Both the position numbers and the translations under genes were made by a program. Under the pieces are notes generated by a model. That model did no database searches. It was not told the origin of the DNA and was given only the letters and a program-made list of their open reading frames with translations. From Heliobacterium mobile (GTDB taxonomy: Bacteria; Bacillota; Desulfitobacteriia; Heliobacteriales; Heliobacteriaceae), in contig NZ_WNKU01000001.1 of assembly GCF_009720735.1 (NCBI RefSeq), positions 62,001 to 126,000 of the forward strand: a DNA stretch of 64,000 nucleotides, written 5' to 3'. This document shows, piece after piece, positions 43,197 through 52,612 of this stretch. Each line of letters begins with the position of its first letter. The stretch's first letter is position 1.

Positions 43197-44300
43197 ATGG
43201 ACGAACTCTTCACCCATAGCCCCTTGGCTGACTTGATCCCTAAAGTCCAGGCTGGGGAACGGCTCTCTCGAGAAGACGGAATCCGTCTTTTCCAATCGCA
43301 GGATCTATTGACGATCGGATATCTAGCCGATATGGTGCGTAAACGGAAAAACGGCGACAATGTGTACTTTATCAATAACCGCCACATCAACCCCACGAAC
43401 GTCTGTGTCAACCGCTGCAAACTATGCGCCTTCGGTGTGGACAAGGGGACAGAACAAGCCTATTTAATGACGCTTAAAGAGATCGAGGAAAAAGTCCGCG
43501 GCTCTTTGGCGAGCAAACCTTCCGAAATCCACATCGTCGGCGGCCTCCATCCGGATGTGCCTTTTGAATTTCAAGTGGAGATGTTACAACGGATCCGAGA
43601 AATCAATCCTGATACCCATATCCAGGCGTTCACTGCGGTGGAGATCGACTATTTCACCCAGCAGACGGGAAAACCGGTTCGGGAAGTCTTAGAAATCCTA
43701 ATGAATGCCGGCCTCGGTTCTCTGCCGGGAGGCGGCGCGGAGATCTTCAGTGCTCGCGTACGTGATAAGATTTGTCCGAAAAAGATATCTGGTGAACGGT
43801 GGCTTGAAATTCATGGAGAAGCTCACAAAACGGGTCTGAAAACGAACGCCACCATGCTTTACGGCCATATCGAGACGATTGAGGAGCGAGTCGATCACCT
43901 CATCGGTCTTCGGGAACAACAAGATAAGTCGGGAGGCTTCCAAGCCTTCATCCCTTTGGCCTTCCACCCGAAGAATACGGAAATGGAAGGGGAGGGATTG
44001 TCTCGCACGACCGGCTACGATGACTTAAAATGTCTCGCTATGGCCCGCTTGATGCTGGACAACTTTGATCATATCAAAGCATTCTGGATCATGGTCGGCC
44101 CCAAACTTTCGCAGGTATCTCTCTCCTTCGGTGTCGATGATATCGATGGAACTGTGGTGGAAGAAAAGATCACCCATGCCGCCGGAGCTGAATCGGGCAT
44201 GGTTATGACCCGCCAAGAGCTGGTTTCTATGATCCGGGCAGCCGGTCGGATACCGCTGGAACGAGACACCCTATATAACGTTGTTCGCAGGGAGTTTTAA
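43197..44300 (+). CDS. mqnE: Aminodeoxyfutalosine synthase
   Basis: 367 residues. A radical SAM enzyme that joins the MqnA product to SAM-derived adenosine in the futalosine route to menaquinone. The [4Fe-4S] ligands are in NVCVNRCKLCAFGVD (CxxxCxxC); EIHIVGGLHPDVPFEF, LPGGGAEIFS and KTNATMLYGHIET are family motifs. The distinction from MqnC rests on the CKLCAFG sequence and on a second, MqnC-like gene nearby. The ribosome site AAGGGGG is strong. mqnA starts one nucleotide after its stop. Confidence 0.93.
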   Translation: MDELFTHSPLADLIPKVQAGERLSREDGIRLFQSQDLLTIGYLADMVRKRKNGDNVYFINNRHINPTNVCVNRCKLCAFGVDKGTEQAYLMTLKEIEEKVRGSLASKPSEIHIVGGLHPDVPFEFQVEMLQRIREINPDTHIQAFTAVEIDYFTQQTGKPVREVLEILMNAGLGSLPGGGAEIFSARVRDKICPKKISGERWLEIHGEAHKTGLKTNATMLYGHIETIEERVDHLIGLREQQDKSGGFQAFIPLAFHPKNTEMEGEGLSRTTGYDDLKCLAMARLMLDNFDHIKAFWIMVGPKLSQVSLSFGVDDIDGTVVEEKITHAAGAESGMVMTRQELVSMIRAAGRIPLERDTLYNVVRREF

Positions 44301-44301
44301 T

Positions 44302-45150
44302 ATGTTGCGGTTGGGACGAGTCGATTACTTAAACGTATTGCCGATCTATTATGCTTTCGAATCGGGAGCAGTCCCGCTGGCAGCCGAAACGATCCGGGGA
44401 GTGCCGGCTCTTTTGAATCAAAAGTTCATAGCCGGTGAATTGGACATCACTCCCATTTCCTCTATCGCCTATGCCCGTCAGCCCCAAGCCGGCTGGGTGC
44501 TGCCCGATGTGTCGATCAGCGCTGACGGTCCCGTCGCTTCAATACTGCTTTTTACCCGAAAACCTGTCAAAGAACTCAACGGTGAAACCATCGCGGTGAC
44601 GACATCGTCGGCAACATCTGTGGTGCTGCTACAGATCCTGTTGGAACGACATTACGGTATCCGGTGCACCTTACGACCGGCGGCACCGGAACTGGAACCG
44701 ATGTTGACGGAATACCCGGCGGCGCTGCTGATCGGTGACGACGCGCTCCAAGCTGCCGAGGATGCAAAATCGGGTCTGTTGAATCATCTGGCCATCGAAA
44801 ATGTCATCGATCTCGGCCAAGTCTGGAAAGAAATGACCGGCTTGCCCATGGTCTACGCTCTATGGGCGATCCGCGATGATTATGTGCGGCGCTATGATCG
44901 GGAGATCGATCAAGTGGCCCAAGCTTTTCGTCAAGCCCGGGCCTGGGCCGATAGTCATGCTCAAGAAGTACTCGCCGAAGCCTCTCGCCGCTACAGCCTT
45001 CCTCTGCCTGTGCTTGATGATTATTTCCACCTGATCCGCTATGACTTAGATGATTTGTACCGGAAAGCAGCTGAAACCTATTTTGCCGAGGCGGCTCGCC
45101 TGGGGATTCTTCCGGCTCCCGTCAAGCTGCAGGTCTGGGGTGAAGTCTGA
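44302..45150 (+). CDS. mqnA: Chorismate dehydratase
   Basis: 282 residues. It converts chorismate to 3-enolpyruvylbenzoate, the first step of the futalosine pathway. The periplasmic-binding-protein-like fold starts LRLGRVDYLNVLPIYYAFE, with ITPISSIAYAR, SVVLLQILLERHYG and LLIGDDALQA. ATG at 44302 has AGGGAG overlapping the end of mqnE. It draws on the chorismate pool also used by TrpE, PheA and TyrA. Confidence 0.93.
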   Translation: MLRLGRVDYLNVLPIYYAFESGAVPLAAETIRGVPALLNQKFIAGELDITPISSIAYARQPQAGWVLPDVSISADGPVASILLFTRKPVKELNGETIAVTTSSATSVVLLQILLERHYGIRCTLRPAAPELEPMLTEYPAALLIGDDALQAAEDAKSGLLNHLAIENVIDLGQVWKEMTGLPMVYALWAIRDDYVRRYDREIDQVAQAFRQARAWADSHAQEVLAEASRRYSLPLPVLDDYFHLIRYDLDDLYRKAAETYFAEAARLGILPAPVKLQVWGEV

Positions 45151-45157
45151 GGTGACA

Positions 45158-46231
45158 ATGATGACATCAAATTGGAAGGCAGCCCTTCAAAAAGCGTTGC
45201 AAGGTCAGCGGTTGACCCTGGAAGATGGCTTGGTGCTTTTCCATGAGGCAGAACTGCTTCCATTGGGAGCCGTCGCGCGGGAAATCAGCACCCGACTGCA
45301 TCCTGAGAATCGGGTCACCTTTGTCATCGACCGAAATATCAATTACACCAACATCTGTACGACCGGTTGCCGCTTTTGTGCCTTTTACCGGTCCCCAGGC
45401 CATCCGGAAGGTTATGTCCTGCCGAAAGAAGCGATTTTCCAAAAAATCGAAGAAACGGTTGCCGTCGGCGGTACGCAGATCTTGATGCAGGGAGGCATTC
45501 ACCCTGAACTGGGCATCGAGTATTACGAAGACCTCCTACAAGCCATCAAAGGTAGGTTCCATATCCATATCCATTCCTTTTCACCGCCTGAGATCGCTCA
45601 TATCGCCGAAAAAAGTGGACTGACGATAGACGGAGTCATTGCCCGCCTCCATGAGGCTGGTCTCGATTCGATCCCTGGCGGCGGTGCCGAAATCCTCGAT
45701 GATCGGGTCCGCCATTACATCAGTCCGAGAAAAATCGGCTGGCGCCTCTGGATGGACGTGATGCAGGCGGCTCACCGGCAAGGGTTAAAAACGACAGCCA
45801 CCATGATGTATGGTTCCGTGGAAACACCGGAGGAACGAATCATGCACATGATCCGGGTCCGGGAAGCCCAAGATGAGACAGGCGGGTTTACCGCTTTTAT
45901 CCCTTGGAGCTTTCAACCGGCCAACACGGCCTTGGGAGGGAGTGCCTCGACCGGTGTCGAATACGTAAAAACCCTTGCCCTTTCCCGGTTGATGTTGGAT
46001 AATGTTCCTAACATTCAAGCGTCATGGGTGACCCAAGGCGCCAAAATGGCCCAGGTGGCACTACAATTTGGGGCTAACGATTTTGGGGGAACTATGCTGG
46101 AAGAAAACGTTGTCCGGGCTGCCGGTGTCGTTAACCGGGTGCCCCTAGACGAGATCGTCCGGTGCATCGGTGAGACGGGAAAAGTACCGGTTCAACGGGA
46201 TACTTTATATCGCATTCTTCGGGAGTTCTAG
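45158..46231 (+). CDS. mqnC: Cyclic dehypoxanthine futalosine synthase
   Basis: 357 residues. A radical SAM enzyme that cyclises dehypoxanthinylfutalosine. The cluster motif is NICTTGCRFCAFYRSP (CxxxCxxC); LMQGGIHPELGIEYYEDL, LDSIPGGGAEIL and KTTATMMYGSVET follow. It is homologous to mqnE throughout. ATG at 45158 (two adjacent ATGs) follows TGAGGTG. Futalosine hydrolase (MqnB) and MqnD are not in the window. Confidence 0.93.
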   Translation: MMTSNWKAALQKALQGQRLTLEDGLVLFHEAELLPLGAVAREISTRLHPENRVTFVIDRNINYTNICTTGCRFCAFYRSPGHPEGYVLPKEAIFQKIEETVAVGGTQILMQGGIHPELGIEYYEDLLQAIKGRFHIHIHSFSPPEIAHIAEKSGLTIDGVIARLHEAGLDSIPGGGAEILDDRVRHYISPRKIGWRLWMDVMQAAHRQGLKTTATMMYGSVETPEERIMHMIRVREAQDETGGFTAFIPWSFQPANTALGGSASTGVEYVKTLALSRLMLDNVPNIQASWVTQGAKMAQVALQFGANDFGGTMLEENVVRAAGVVNRVPLDEIVRCIGETGKVPVQRDTLYRILREF

Positions 46232-46246
46232 GGAGGCGCAGGTCGC

Positions 46247-46996
46247 ATGACGGATGAGAAAACGATGCCTTTGATGGAGCACCTGGAAGAATTGCGCGGA
46301 GTGCTCATCTGGTCTCTTGCTTTTGCATTGGCAGGGACCATGATCACCTACTATTGGAACCAAGACCTCATTGCACTCATCACCAAACCCTTAACCGACT
46401 TGGGGATTAAACCAGTCATTTTACGTCCGGCTGAAGGCTTTTTCACGTCCGTCAAGATATCCTTTTTTGCGGGTCTTATCGTTGCTGCCCCGCTGATATT
46501 CTGGAAGATCTGGTCTTTTATCGTACCTGCCTTATACCCGAATGAACGCAAATGGGTATACATCGTCTTACCCTTCTCGGTGTTTCTTCTGGTGACCGGG
46601 ATCCTTTTCGCCTTTTATGTGGTCTATCCCATTGCGGTTACTTTTTTGATCACCTTTGGCGATTTCACCCCTATGATCTCCATCAGCGAATACTTATCCT
46701 TCGCCCTCTGGTTTATTCTGCCTTTCGGACTTATTTTTCAGCTTCCCCTGGTCATCATGTTCCTTGTCCGTATCGGCATCATTGACCATCACTTCCTTAA
46801 AAAGTATCGAAAACATGCCCTGTTGATCATGTTCGTGGTCGCTGCCGTGTTTACACCGACTCCTGACGTGGTCTCTCAAACGCTCATGGCAGGGCCTATG
46901 TACCTACTCTACGAGATTAGTATTTGGGTAGCTCGTTTCATCCAACCGAAAAAAACAACGGAAGAACAGTCCATAGAAAGTCAAGATATGCAATAG
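46247..46996 (+). CDS. tatC: Sec-independent protein translocase subunit TatC
   Basis: 249 residues with six transmembrane helices. TatC recognises twin-arginine signal peptides. The N-terminal MEHLEELRGVLIW and the loop after helix 1 carrying the conserved FFTSVKISFFAG are typical, as is FGLIFQLPLV before helix 4. The tail is charged (KKTTEEQSIESQ). It follows mqnC by 15 nt. A tatA gene lies at 55342, not adjacent. Confidence 0.95.
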   Translation: MTDEKTMPLMEHLEELRGVLIWSLAFALAGTMITYYWNQDLIALITKPLTDLGIKPVILRPAEGFFTSVKISFFAGLIVAAPLIFWKIWSFIVPALYPNERKWVYIVLPFSVFLLVTGILFAFYVVYPIAVTFLITFGDFTPMISISEYLSFALWFILPFGLIFQLPLVIMFLVRIGIIDHHFLKKYRKHALLIMFVVAAVFTPTPDVVSQTLMAGPMYLLYEISIWVARFIQPKKTTEEQSIESQDMQ

Positions 46997-47000
46997 AAGG

Positions 47001-47036
47001 TCAAAGCCGCTTTCACTATAGAGAGCGGTTTTTTCT
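47001..47036 (+). terminator. Intrinsic terminator after tatC
   Basis: CCGCTTTC pairs with GAGAGCGG (one G-U) and T6 follows, closing the menaquinone-tatC cluster. Confidence 0.88.
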
Positions 47037-47242
47037 GCGTTTTGTCTTCCTAGCCAGGGAAGGGAATATTTTTTGTTCAATATATTAATCGCTTTAATAT
47101 CTGCCGGTTCTATCTGAAGAGAAGGTAATTTTATAAGCGGAAGCGAATGTCTTTATATCTAAATCGTGATAATTTTGTGATATAATCAGAAATAGATCGT
47201 TTCATTGCAGAAATACACGTGAGAGCAGAGAGGGGCCTGCCG

Positions 47243-47635
47243 ATGAAAGTGGAATGGACAGATGATCTGCTTATCGGGATCGGCATCATCGATGACCAGC
47301 ATAAGAAGTTAGTCGAACGGGTAAAAGGCTTTACCAAAGCTGTCGAATCAAGAGATATGGCGAAAATTGAGGAAACCATCAATTACTTGATCGGCTATAC
47401 GATTCAGCATTTCGGTGCTGAGGAGCTGATCATGATCCGAAACGGCTATGATGAGTTTAAGAGCCATCGAGAGGAACACTCCTCTTTCATCAACATCATC
47501 TATGATGCCAACAAAAGTTTGCAAAAGAAAGAACTCACGCAGGAGAAGCTGGAAGCGTTGCAAGAGCTTTTTCTCCAATGGATCGTCAACCATATTAAAA
47601 TCAAAGACAAACGCATCGGCGAGCAAATTATTTGA
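47243..47635 (+). CDS. Bacteriohemerythrin
   Basis: 130 residues, a single hemerythrin domain. All seven di-iron ligands are in place: His20, His56, Glu60, His75, His79, His117 and Asp122. It can bind O2 reversibly, as a sensor, scavenger or carrier. ATG at 47243 with GAGAGGGG upstream gives the canonical MKVEWTDDLLIGI start. cheC starts 12 nt after it, so it is co-transcribed with chemotaxis genes; that suggests oxygen-linked chemotaxis control, an inference from context. Confidence 0.93.
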   Translation: MKVEWTDDLLIGIGIIDDQHKKLVERVKGFTKAVESRDMAKIEETINYLIGYTIQHFGAEELIMIRNGYDEFKSHREEHSSFINIIYDANKSLQKKELTQEKLEALQELFLQWIVNHIKIKDKRIGEQII

Positions 47636-47647
47636 CGGGGGTTCTTT

Positions 47648-48340
47648 ATGAACGACCTGAAAGACATGGATGCTTTTCACCTCGACGTGCTTCGGGAAAT
47701 CAGCAATATCGGTGCCGGAAACGCTGCGACGGCCTTATCGACACTGTTACAAAAGAAAGTGGATATGAAGGTATCCCGCGTCATCCCTATGCAGTTCAAT
47801 GAAATTACCGAATACGTAGGCGGCGCGGAGAACATCGTGGCTACGGTTTTCTCACGCATCGATGGGGATATCTCCGGCAACATGCTCTTTGTCATCGGTG
47901 AAGATAACGCTAAGGGTCTGGTTGACGATCTGACTGGCAAGACTGGTGATGGTCAACTTTCCGATCTGGCCCTATCGGTGCTGCAGGAGATCGGCAATAT
48001 CTTAGCAGGCTCCTATCTGACTGCTTTGGCTGATTTTACCGGTTTTGAATTGCAGACAAATGTGCCATCTCTGGCTATCGATATGGCTGGCGCGATGCTC
48101 AGCTTTGGATTGATGGAGATCGGACGCAGCGGCGATTGGGCGATTATGATTGATGCAGAAATACATACGGAAGAAGAGACTGGAACGGACGATATCGCCG
48201 CTGACACGGAAAAAAACAAGGGCGAAAATATGGACAAAGGTGGAAAGGGCAAGTCGGGTCATATCTTTCTGTTGCCCGATCCGGAATCCTTTGAAAAAAT
48301 TTTTATTGCCTTAGGAGTTCATCGGTATGGCAGTAATTAA
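47648..48340 (+). CDS. cheC: Chemotaxis protein CheC (CheY-P phosphatase family)
   Basis: 230 residues. Two phosphatase-type motifs are present, EISNIGAGNAATALS (about 14-28) and EIGNILAGSYLTAL (about 114-127), each with the Glu and Asn that act on CheY-P. A charged insert near 175-205 (HTEEETGTDD, NKGENMDKGGKGKSG) makes it longer than typical CheC. It partners with CheD, whose gene overlaps its 3' end by 14 nt. No cheA, cheW, cheY or receptor gene is nearby. Confidence 0.92.
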   Translation: MNDLKDMDAFHLDVLREISNIGAGNAATALSTLLQKKVDMKVSRVIPMQFNEITEYVGGAENIVATVFSRIDGDISGNMLFVIGEDNAKGLVDDLTGKTGDGQLSDLALSVLQEIGNILAGSYLTALADFTGFELQTNVPSLAIDMAGAMLSFGLMEIGRSGDWAIMIDAEIHTEEETGTDDIAADTEKNKGENMDKGGKGKSGHIFLLPDPESFEKIFIALGVHRYGSN

Positions 48341-48812
48341 AGTGGGTATCGCCGACTCGAACATTTGCAAGGCCCCAGATTCCATCACCACCTTGGGACT
48401 CGGATCTTGTGTCGGCCTCACACTCTATGATGAATCGAATAAGGTCGCCGGTATGGTACACGTGATGCTGCCCTCCTCAGAGGTAGCACGCAAAGGCGAT
48501 TTCAAAAAAGCGAAGTTCGCCGATACCGGAGTGCCTGAGTTGGTCGATATGTTGATCAAGGCAGGGGCAAACCGGTCGCGATTAAAAGCGAAGATGGCCG
48601 GCGGTGCTCAGATGTTCAGCTTTGAAGGAAAGATGGATACGTTGAGCATCGGTGCAAGAAACGTGGAAGCTTGCAAAGCGGAATTGATGAAGTTGCGGAT
48701 CCCTCTGATTGCAGAAGATACGGGAGGGAATTATGGCCGTACGATCGAATTGTTCAGCCAAACAGGTATTTTAGAAATCCGGGCCGTATCAAAGCCTGCT
48801 AAACAGATTTAA
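48327..48812 (+). CDS. cheD: Chemoreceptor glutamine deamidase CheD
   Basis: 161 residues. It deamidates receptor glutamines and is regulated by binding CheC. The catalytic Cys lies in LGLGSCVGLTLYD and the His in GMVHVMLPSS. KMAGGAQMFSF and the late GGNYGRTIELFSQTG are family motifs. It overlaps cheC by 14 nt, showing tight co-expression. A strong terminator follows at once. Confidence 0.93.
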   Translation: MAVIKVGIADSNICKAPDSITTLGLGSCVGLTLYDESNKVAGMVHVMLPSSEVARKGDFKKAKFADTGVPELVDMLIKAGANRSRLKAKMAGGAQMFSFEGKMDTLSIGARNVEACKAELMKLRIPLIAEDTGGNYGRTIELFSQTGILEIRAVSKPAKQI

Positions 48813-48813
48813 C

Positions 48814-48856
48814 AAGAGGGGATTCTCACCGTTTGGAGAGAGTCCCTTCTTTTCTT
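48814..48856 (+). terminator. Intrinsic terminator after cheD
   Basis: A 14-bp stem (48814-48827 with 48838-48851, two G-U pairs) with a U-rich tail begins two nucleotides after the cheD stop. Confidence 0.9.
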
Positions 48857-49006
48857 TATGGAGGATTCAATGAAAGAGAGAAATAAGCAGTTCACGGATC
48901 GCTAGATTGAAAAACTATCATAAGGAAAAACGAAAATAACCATTGTGCTTAAACCACATTTCCTTTACAATCTAACGTGGAAATTGTGAAAGAAGGAGCA
49001 AGTAAC

Positions 49007-49630
49007 TTGGCAAACGATTTGAAACAGGTTGAAGCAAAAATCACCGTTGCCGACCCTACGGCGCTAGGTGTTTTTGGTCTGGCCATGGTCACCTTTGTGG
49101 CGTCTACCCAGAAACTTGGTTGGACCAGTGGTGTTTCCGGCCTTGTACCTTGGGCGGTCTTCCTAGGGGCGATCGCGCAAGTGATCGCCGGCATCTTTGA
49201 CTTCAAAAAGAACAACTATTTCGGTGCGACGGTCTTAACCACCTACGGATTATTCTGGTTTGGTGTGGCCATGTCCTGGTCCATCACCCTCGGCTGGCTC
49301 GGTCCAGAGTTTCAAGCCGCTTTTAGCACAGTCCAACTCGGCTGGGCTTTTCTGGGGTACTTTATCTTTTCCCTCTTTATCATGGTCGCCGCATTTGAAA
49401 CGAACAAAGTCTTTGCTGCGATTCTCGTCTTGATCAATGTGCTCCTTCTCTCGCTTGCTCTCACATCCTTTAAGATTGTCGACCTCCATCCGGTAGCCGG
49501 CTGGTCGGAATTCTTCATCTCCTTGCTTGGTTTCTATGGTTGCGGTGCCATCTTCTTGAACAACTTTTTCGGACGTACCATTCTTCCCATCGGTGGACCT
49601 ATGGGTTTCATCAAAAAGGGTGCCCGCTAA
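49007..49630 (+). CDS. Acetate uptake transporter, GPR1/FUN34/YaaH (SatP) family
   Basis: 207 residues with six transmembrane helices. The N-terminal ADPTALGVFGLAMVTF is a variant of the family NPAPLGL motif. Members carry acetate or succinate with protons across the membrane. TTG at 49007 with GAAGGAG 8 nt upstream is preferred over the GTG at 48977, which lacks a site. Single gene with its own terminator. Confidence 0.88.
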   Translation: MANDLKQVEAKITVADPTALGVFGLAMVTFVASTQKLGWTSGVSGLVPWAVFLGAIAQVIAGIFDFKKNNYFGATVLTTYGLFWFGVAMSWSITLGWLGPEFQAAFSTVQLGWAFLGYFIFSLFIMVAAFETNKVFAAILVLINVLLLSLALTSFKIVDLHPVAGWSEFFISLLGFYGCGAIFLNNFFGRTILPIGGPMGFIKKGAR

Positions 49631-49646
49631 CCGATTGGGCATTATC

Positions 49647-49689
49647 TAAAAGGCCACATTTGCACAAATTTGCAGTGTGGTCATTTTTG
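49647..49689 (+). terminator. Intrinsic terminator after the acetate transporter gene
   Basis: GGCCACA and TGTGGTC pair around a 17-nt loop; the tail is ATTTTTGTCTTTT. Confidence 0.75.
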
Positions 49690-49794
49690 TCTTTTAAAAA
49701 TTATCATCGATTGTTGACAGCGATCGACAGAATCTTCATTTATTTAATAATATAATGCTTCTATAGACACTTTTATTGTTGAGGGATAGAAGAG

Positions 49795-52407
49795 ATGGAC
49801 AAATTTCATTTTGTCTCCGCCGAGCAGATGGTAGATAATTCTCCGCAGCATATTTTTGCATATAACTCGGAAGGGAAATATCTCTATGCCAACCTTGCTG
49901 GTGCAGAAGCCTGCGGTTTACAACCGGATGACTTCATCGGGAAATCCTGGAGAGAATTAAGGTTTCCCGAGGTCGTTATGGAGCCTTTTGACCAAAATCT
50001 GAGGAACGTTTTTGATAATGGAAAAGCGATCAAGGACGAGACGATCTTTTTTACGGTCAATGGCCCTAGATACTATGAATATATTCTTCAACCCGTCTTC
50101 TCTCCGGAAAGAGCCATTACAGCGGTGGTCAGTTATGCCCGAGATATTTCCGTCCGAAAAGAAAAAGAAGAGATCATCAATCAGTTTTTCAACCTTTCCT
50201 TGGACGTCTTTATGATTTTAGACTTCGAGGGAAACATCGTAGAAAGCAACGGGATTTTAAGTAGGCTGCTCAGGGTAGAAGAAAAAAGATTCTCGAACAT
50301 AAAGGATTTTGCTCTCCTGCTCCATCCCGCTGATTTTGAAAAGACCAAAGAAGCCTATCATTTCATGATCGTAGGAATTCCAAGCACGAATTTTGAGAAT
50401 CGTTATCGAACCTCCACCGGTGAATACCTGTGGTTTTCATGGAATTCAATGCCGAATAGGAGCAAAAGGCTGCTCTATATAGTGGGGAGAAACATAAGTG
50501 ATACGAAGAAGGTTAGAGATGAACTGACCGAATCGCACGAACGACTGGATCGAATCCTGAACAGCATCAATGAGGGTTTTTTTACTCTCGATCGCGAGTG
50601 GAAGTTTACCTATGTAAACAAAGAGACGGAACGAATGTGGTCGATCCCCAAAGCCAAACTGCTCGAAAAACGGTTATGGGAAGCCTGTCCCGATGCCTGC
50701 AATGAAAAGACTTACTCTGAGTACGTAAAGGCTTTCCAACAAAACGAAGCAGTTCGATTTGAGGAGCAAAACGGTCATACCGGAAGATGGTCTGAAATCA
50801 CTGCCTATCCCTCGAAAGAAGGGCTGACCGTTTTTTCTCGGGACATCACCGAAAGGGTACGCAATGAACAGAAAATACGTAGAAATGAAGCTCGTCTTCA
50901 AGCCCTATTAAAAATCAGTCGAATGAGTAAGGAGAAAATTGAGCATATCGGCAGAAGCGTTCTCGACGATGCACTTACCTTGACAGGAAGTGAAATCGGG
51001 TATATTGGCTTTGCTAATGAAAGGGACACAAAGATGCAAACCTTTTCCTGGTCTATCTTTGCGAAGACTTGTGCTATTTCGAAGAAAGCTCAAACGCATT
51101 CCATTGAAACTGGCGGTATTTGGACTGAGGTAATTCGTAAGCGGAGAGCCTTGATCATCAACGACTATAACGCTTTTTCAACAACAAAAAGGTTACCCCA
51201 AGGGCATGTGTGTCTAAAACGAGTGCTTTCCGTCCCGATCTTTGAAGAGGATAAGATTGTTATGCAGGTTGTCGTAGCCAACAAGGCGGGGGAGTATGAC
51301 AGTAGTGACATCGATTTTTTAACAGTCTTAGTAGGCGGCATGTGGGAGGTGCTTAAGCGAAAAAAAGCAGAGACGGAACTTCGCTTATCGGAAGAACGTT
51401 TTTCCAAGGCTTTTGCTATGAGTCCGAGTGTGATGTCAATTAGAGAACTGGATAGCGGAAGATATGTAGATGTGAACCGTACCTTTGAACGAGTCACTGG
51501 TTTTTCAAGAACAGAGGTAGTGGGTCTGAGACCGGAAGAATTGGGAATCTGGGAAGAAAATAGTGAGATTCAAGCTTTTATGCGTGGAGAAACCCTGGCG
51601 AAAAACAGGGAATGTAACTTTTTTGTCAAATCGGGTATTTTTACAGGGCTCGTATCCACCGAAATCATAACTATAAATGGGAAAAAGCACATTCTGACGG
51701 TGACAAACGATATGTCAGAACTAAAACGATTCCAACAAGAATTTTCACGCTTAGATCGGTTAAATTTGATTGGACAGTTGGCCAGCGGTATTGGGCACGA
51801 AGTTCGCAATCCCATGCAGACGGTCCGCGGGTTTCTCCAGTTGATGCAGCGGAAAAAGGAATATAGTCGCGATGAACCCTATTTTGAATTGATGATCACC
51901 GAACTGGATCGAGCCAATTCCATTATTACCGAATTCCTTTCCTTATCGAAGAAGCAGTCTGATAATCTTATAGAAAAAGACCTAAATAAGATTTTAAATA
52001 AATTATCTCCACTGCTTCTGGCTCAAGCTTTAAACGAAAATAAAGAGATTGACATTAAACTGGGTCAAATTCCGACGATTCTTGCAGACGAGAAGGAAAT
52101 TACCCAATTACTTCTCAACCTAGTGAAAAACGGATTTGATGCGATGGAAGATCGAAAAAAATTGTTCCTACAGACGTATGTTGATGTCGACGGAAAGGTT
52201 GTGCTTGAAGTCAAAGATCAAGGCCGGGGAATCGCCCGAGAGATTCAAGATAAGATCGGAACGCCTTTTGTGACGAACAAAGATAATGGGACTGGATTGG
52301 GATTAGCTGTCAGTTACAGCATCGCCGACAGGCACAAGGCGAAGATAAATTTTGAAACGGGAAGTGACGGGACTACCTTTTATGTGAGGTTTTCTCCGGG
52401 GGTTTAA
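49795..52407 (+). CDS. Cytoplasmic multi-PAS/GAF sensor histidine kinase
   Basis: 870 residues and no membrane segment. Three PAS domains (about 10-120, 128-240, 250-355), a GAF domain (about 370-520, EIGYIGFANERD and LKRVLSVPIFEEDKIVMQVVVANKAGEYD) and a fourth PAS (about 525-640) precede the HisKA domain. That domain has His668 in GIGHEVRNPMQTVRG, followed by a HATPase domain (NLVKNGFDAME, GRGIAREIQDKIGTPF, NGTGLGLAVSY). No receiver domain and no adjacent response regulator, so it is an orphan kinase. The HEVRNPMQ type resembles KinB/KinE-like sporulation kinases of Firmicutes; entry into sporulation is a possible output but only an inference. Confidence 0.92.
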   Translation: MDKFHFVSAEQMVDNSPQHIFAYNSEGKYLYANLAGAEACGLQPDDFIGKSWRELRFPEVVMEPFDQNLRNVFDNGKAIKDETIFFTVNGPRYYEYILQPVFSPERAITAVVSYARDISVRKEKEEIINQFFNLSLDVFMILDFEGNIVESNGILSRLLRVEEKRFSNIKDFALLLHPADFEKTKEAYHFMIVGIPSTNFENRYRTSTGEYLWFSWNSMPNRSKRLLYIVGRNISDTKKVRDELTESHERLDRILNSINEGFFTLDREWKFTYVNKETERMWSIPKAKLLEKRLWEACPDACNEKTYSEYVKAFQQNEAVRFEEQNGHTGRWSEITAYPSKEGLTVFSRDITERVRNEQKIRRNEARLQALLKISRMSKEKIEHIGRSVLDDALTLTGSEIGYIGFANERDTKMQTFSWSIFAKTCAISKKAQTHSIETGGIWTEVIRKRRALIINDYNAFSTTKRLPQGHVCLKRVLSVPIFEEDKIVMQVVVANKAGEYDSSDIDFLTVLVGGMWEVLKRKKAETELRLSEERFSKAFAMSPSVMSIRELDSGRYVDVNRTFERVTGFSRTEVVGLRPEELGIWEENSEIQAFMRGETLAKNRECNFFVKSGIFTGLVSTEIITINGKKHILTVTNDMSELKRFQQEFSRLDRLNLIGQLASGIGHEVRNPMQTVRGFLQLMQRKKEYSRDEPYFELMITELDRANSIITEFLSLSKKQSDNLIEKDLNKILNKLSPLLLAQALNENKEIDIKLGQIPTILADEKEITQLLLNLVKNGFDAMEDRKKLFLQTYVDVDGKVVLEVKDQGRGIAREIQDKIGTPFVTNKDNGTGLGLAVSYSIADRHKAKINFETGSDGTTFYVRFSPGV

Positions 52408-52571
52408 GACATTATGATTTGTCTTTTTTCTCTGCAGTATTCACAACTTGTTCATATGGTAGAGTGAAGCTGTTGAAGCTTGTTTGCTAAAAAGCCAAGA
52501 CTATTAGCGAAAATGACAAACTGTTTTTGCTGAGATCTTGAATATGTGTGTAATATAATTCCATAAATATT

Positions 52572-52612
52572 TACACCCTTTCTTCCGTTGCGAAAAGGGT
52601 GTTTTAATTTTT
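52572..52612 (+). terminator. Intrinsic terminator in the gap after the PAS kinase
   Basis: ACACCCTTT and AAAGGGTGT form a 9-bp stem with TTTAATTTTT after it. It lies 165 nt past the kinase stop. The rest of the 334-bp gap (52408-52741) is AT-rich and includes possible -10 boxes (TAATATAAT near 52553) but no gene. Confidence 0.8.
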
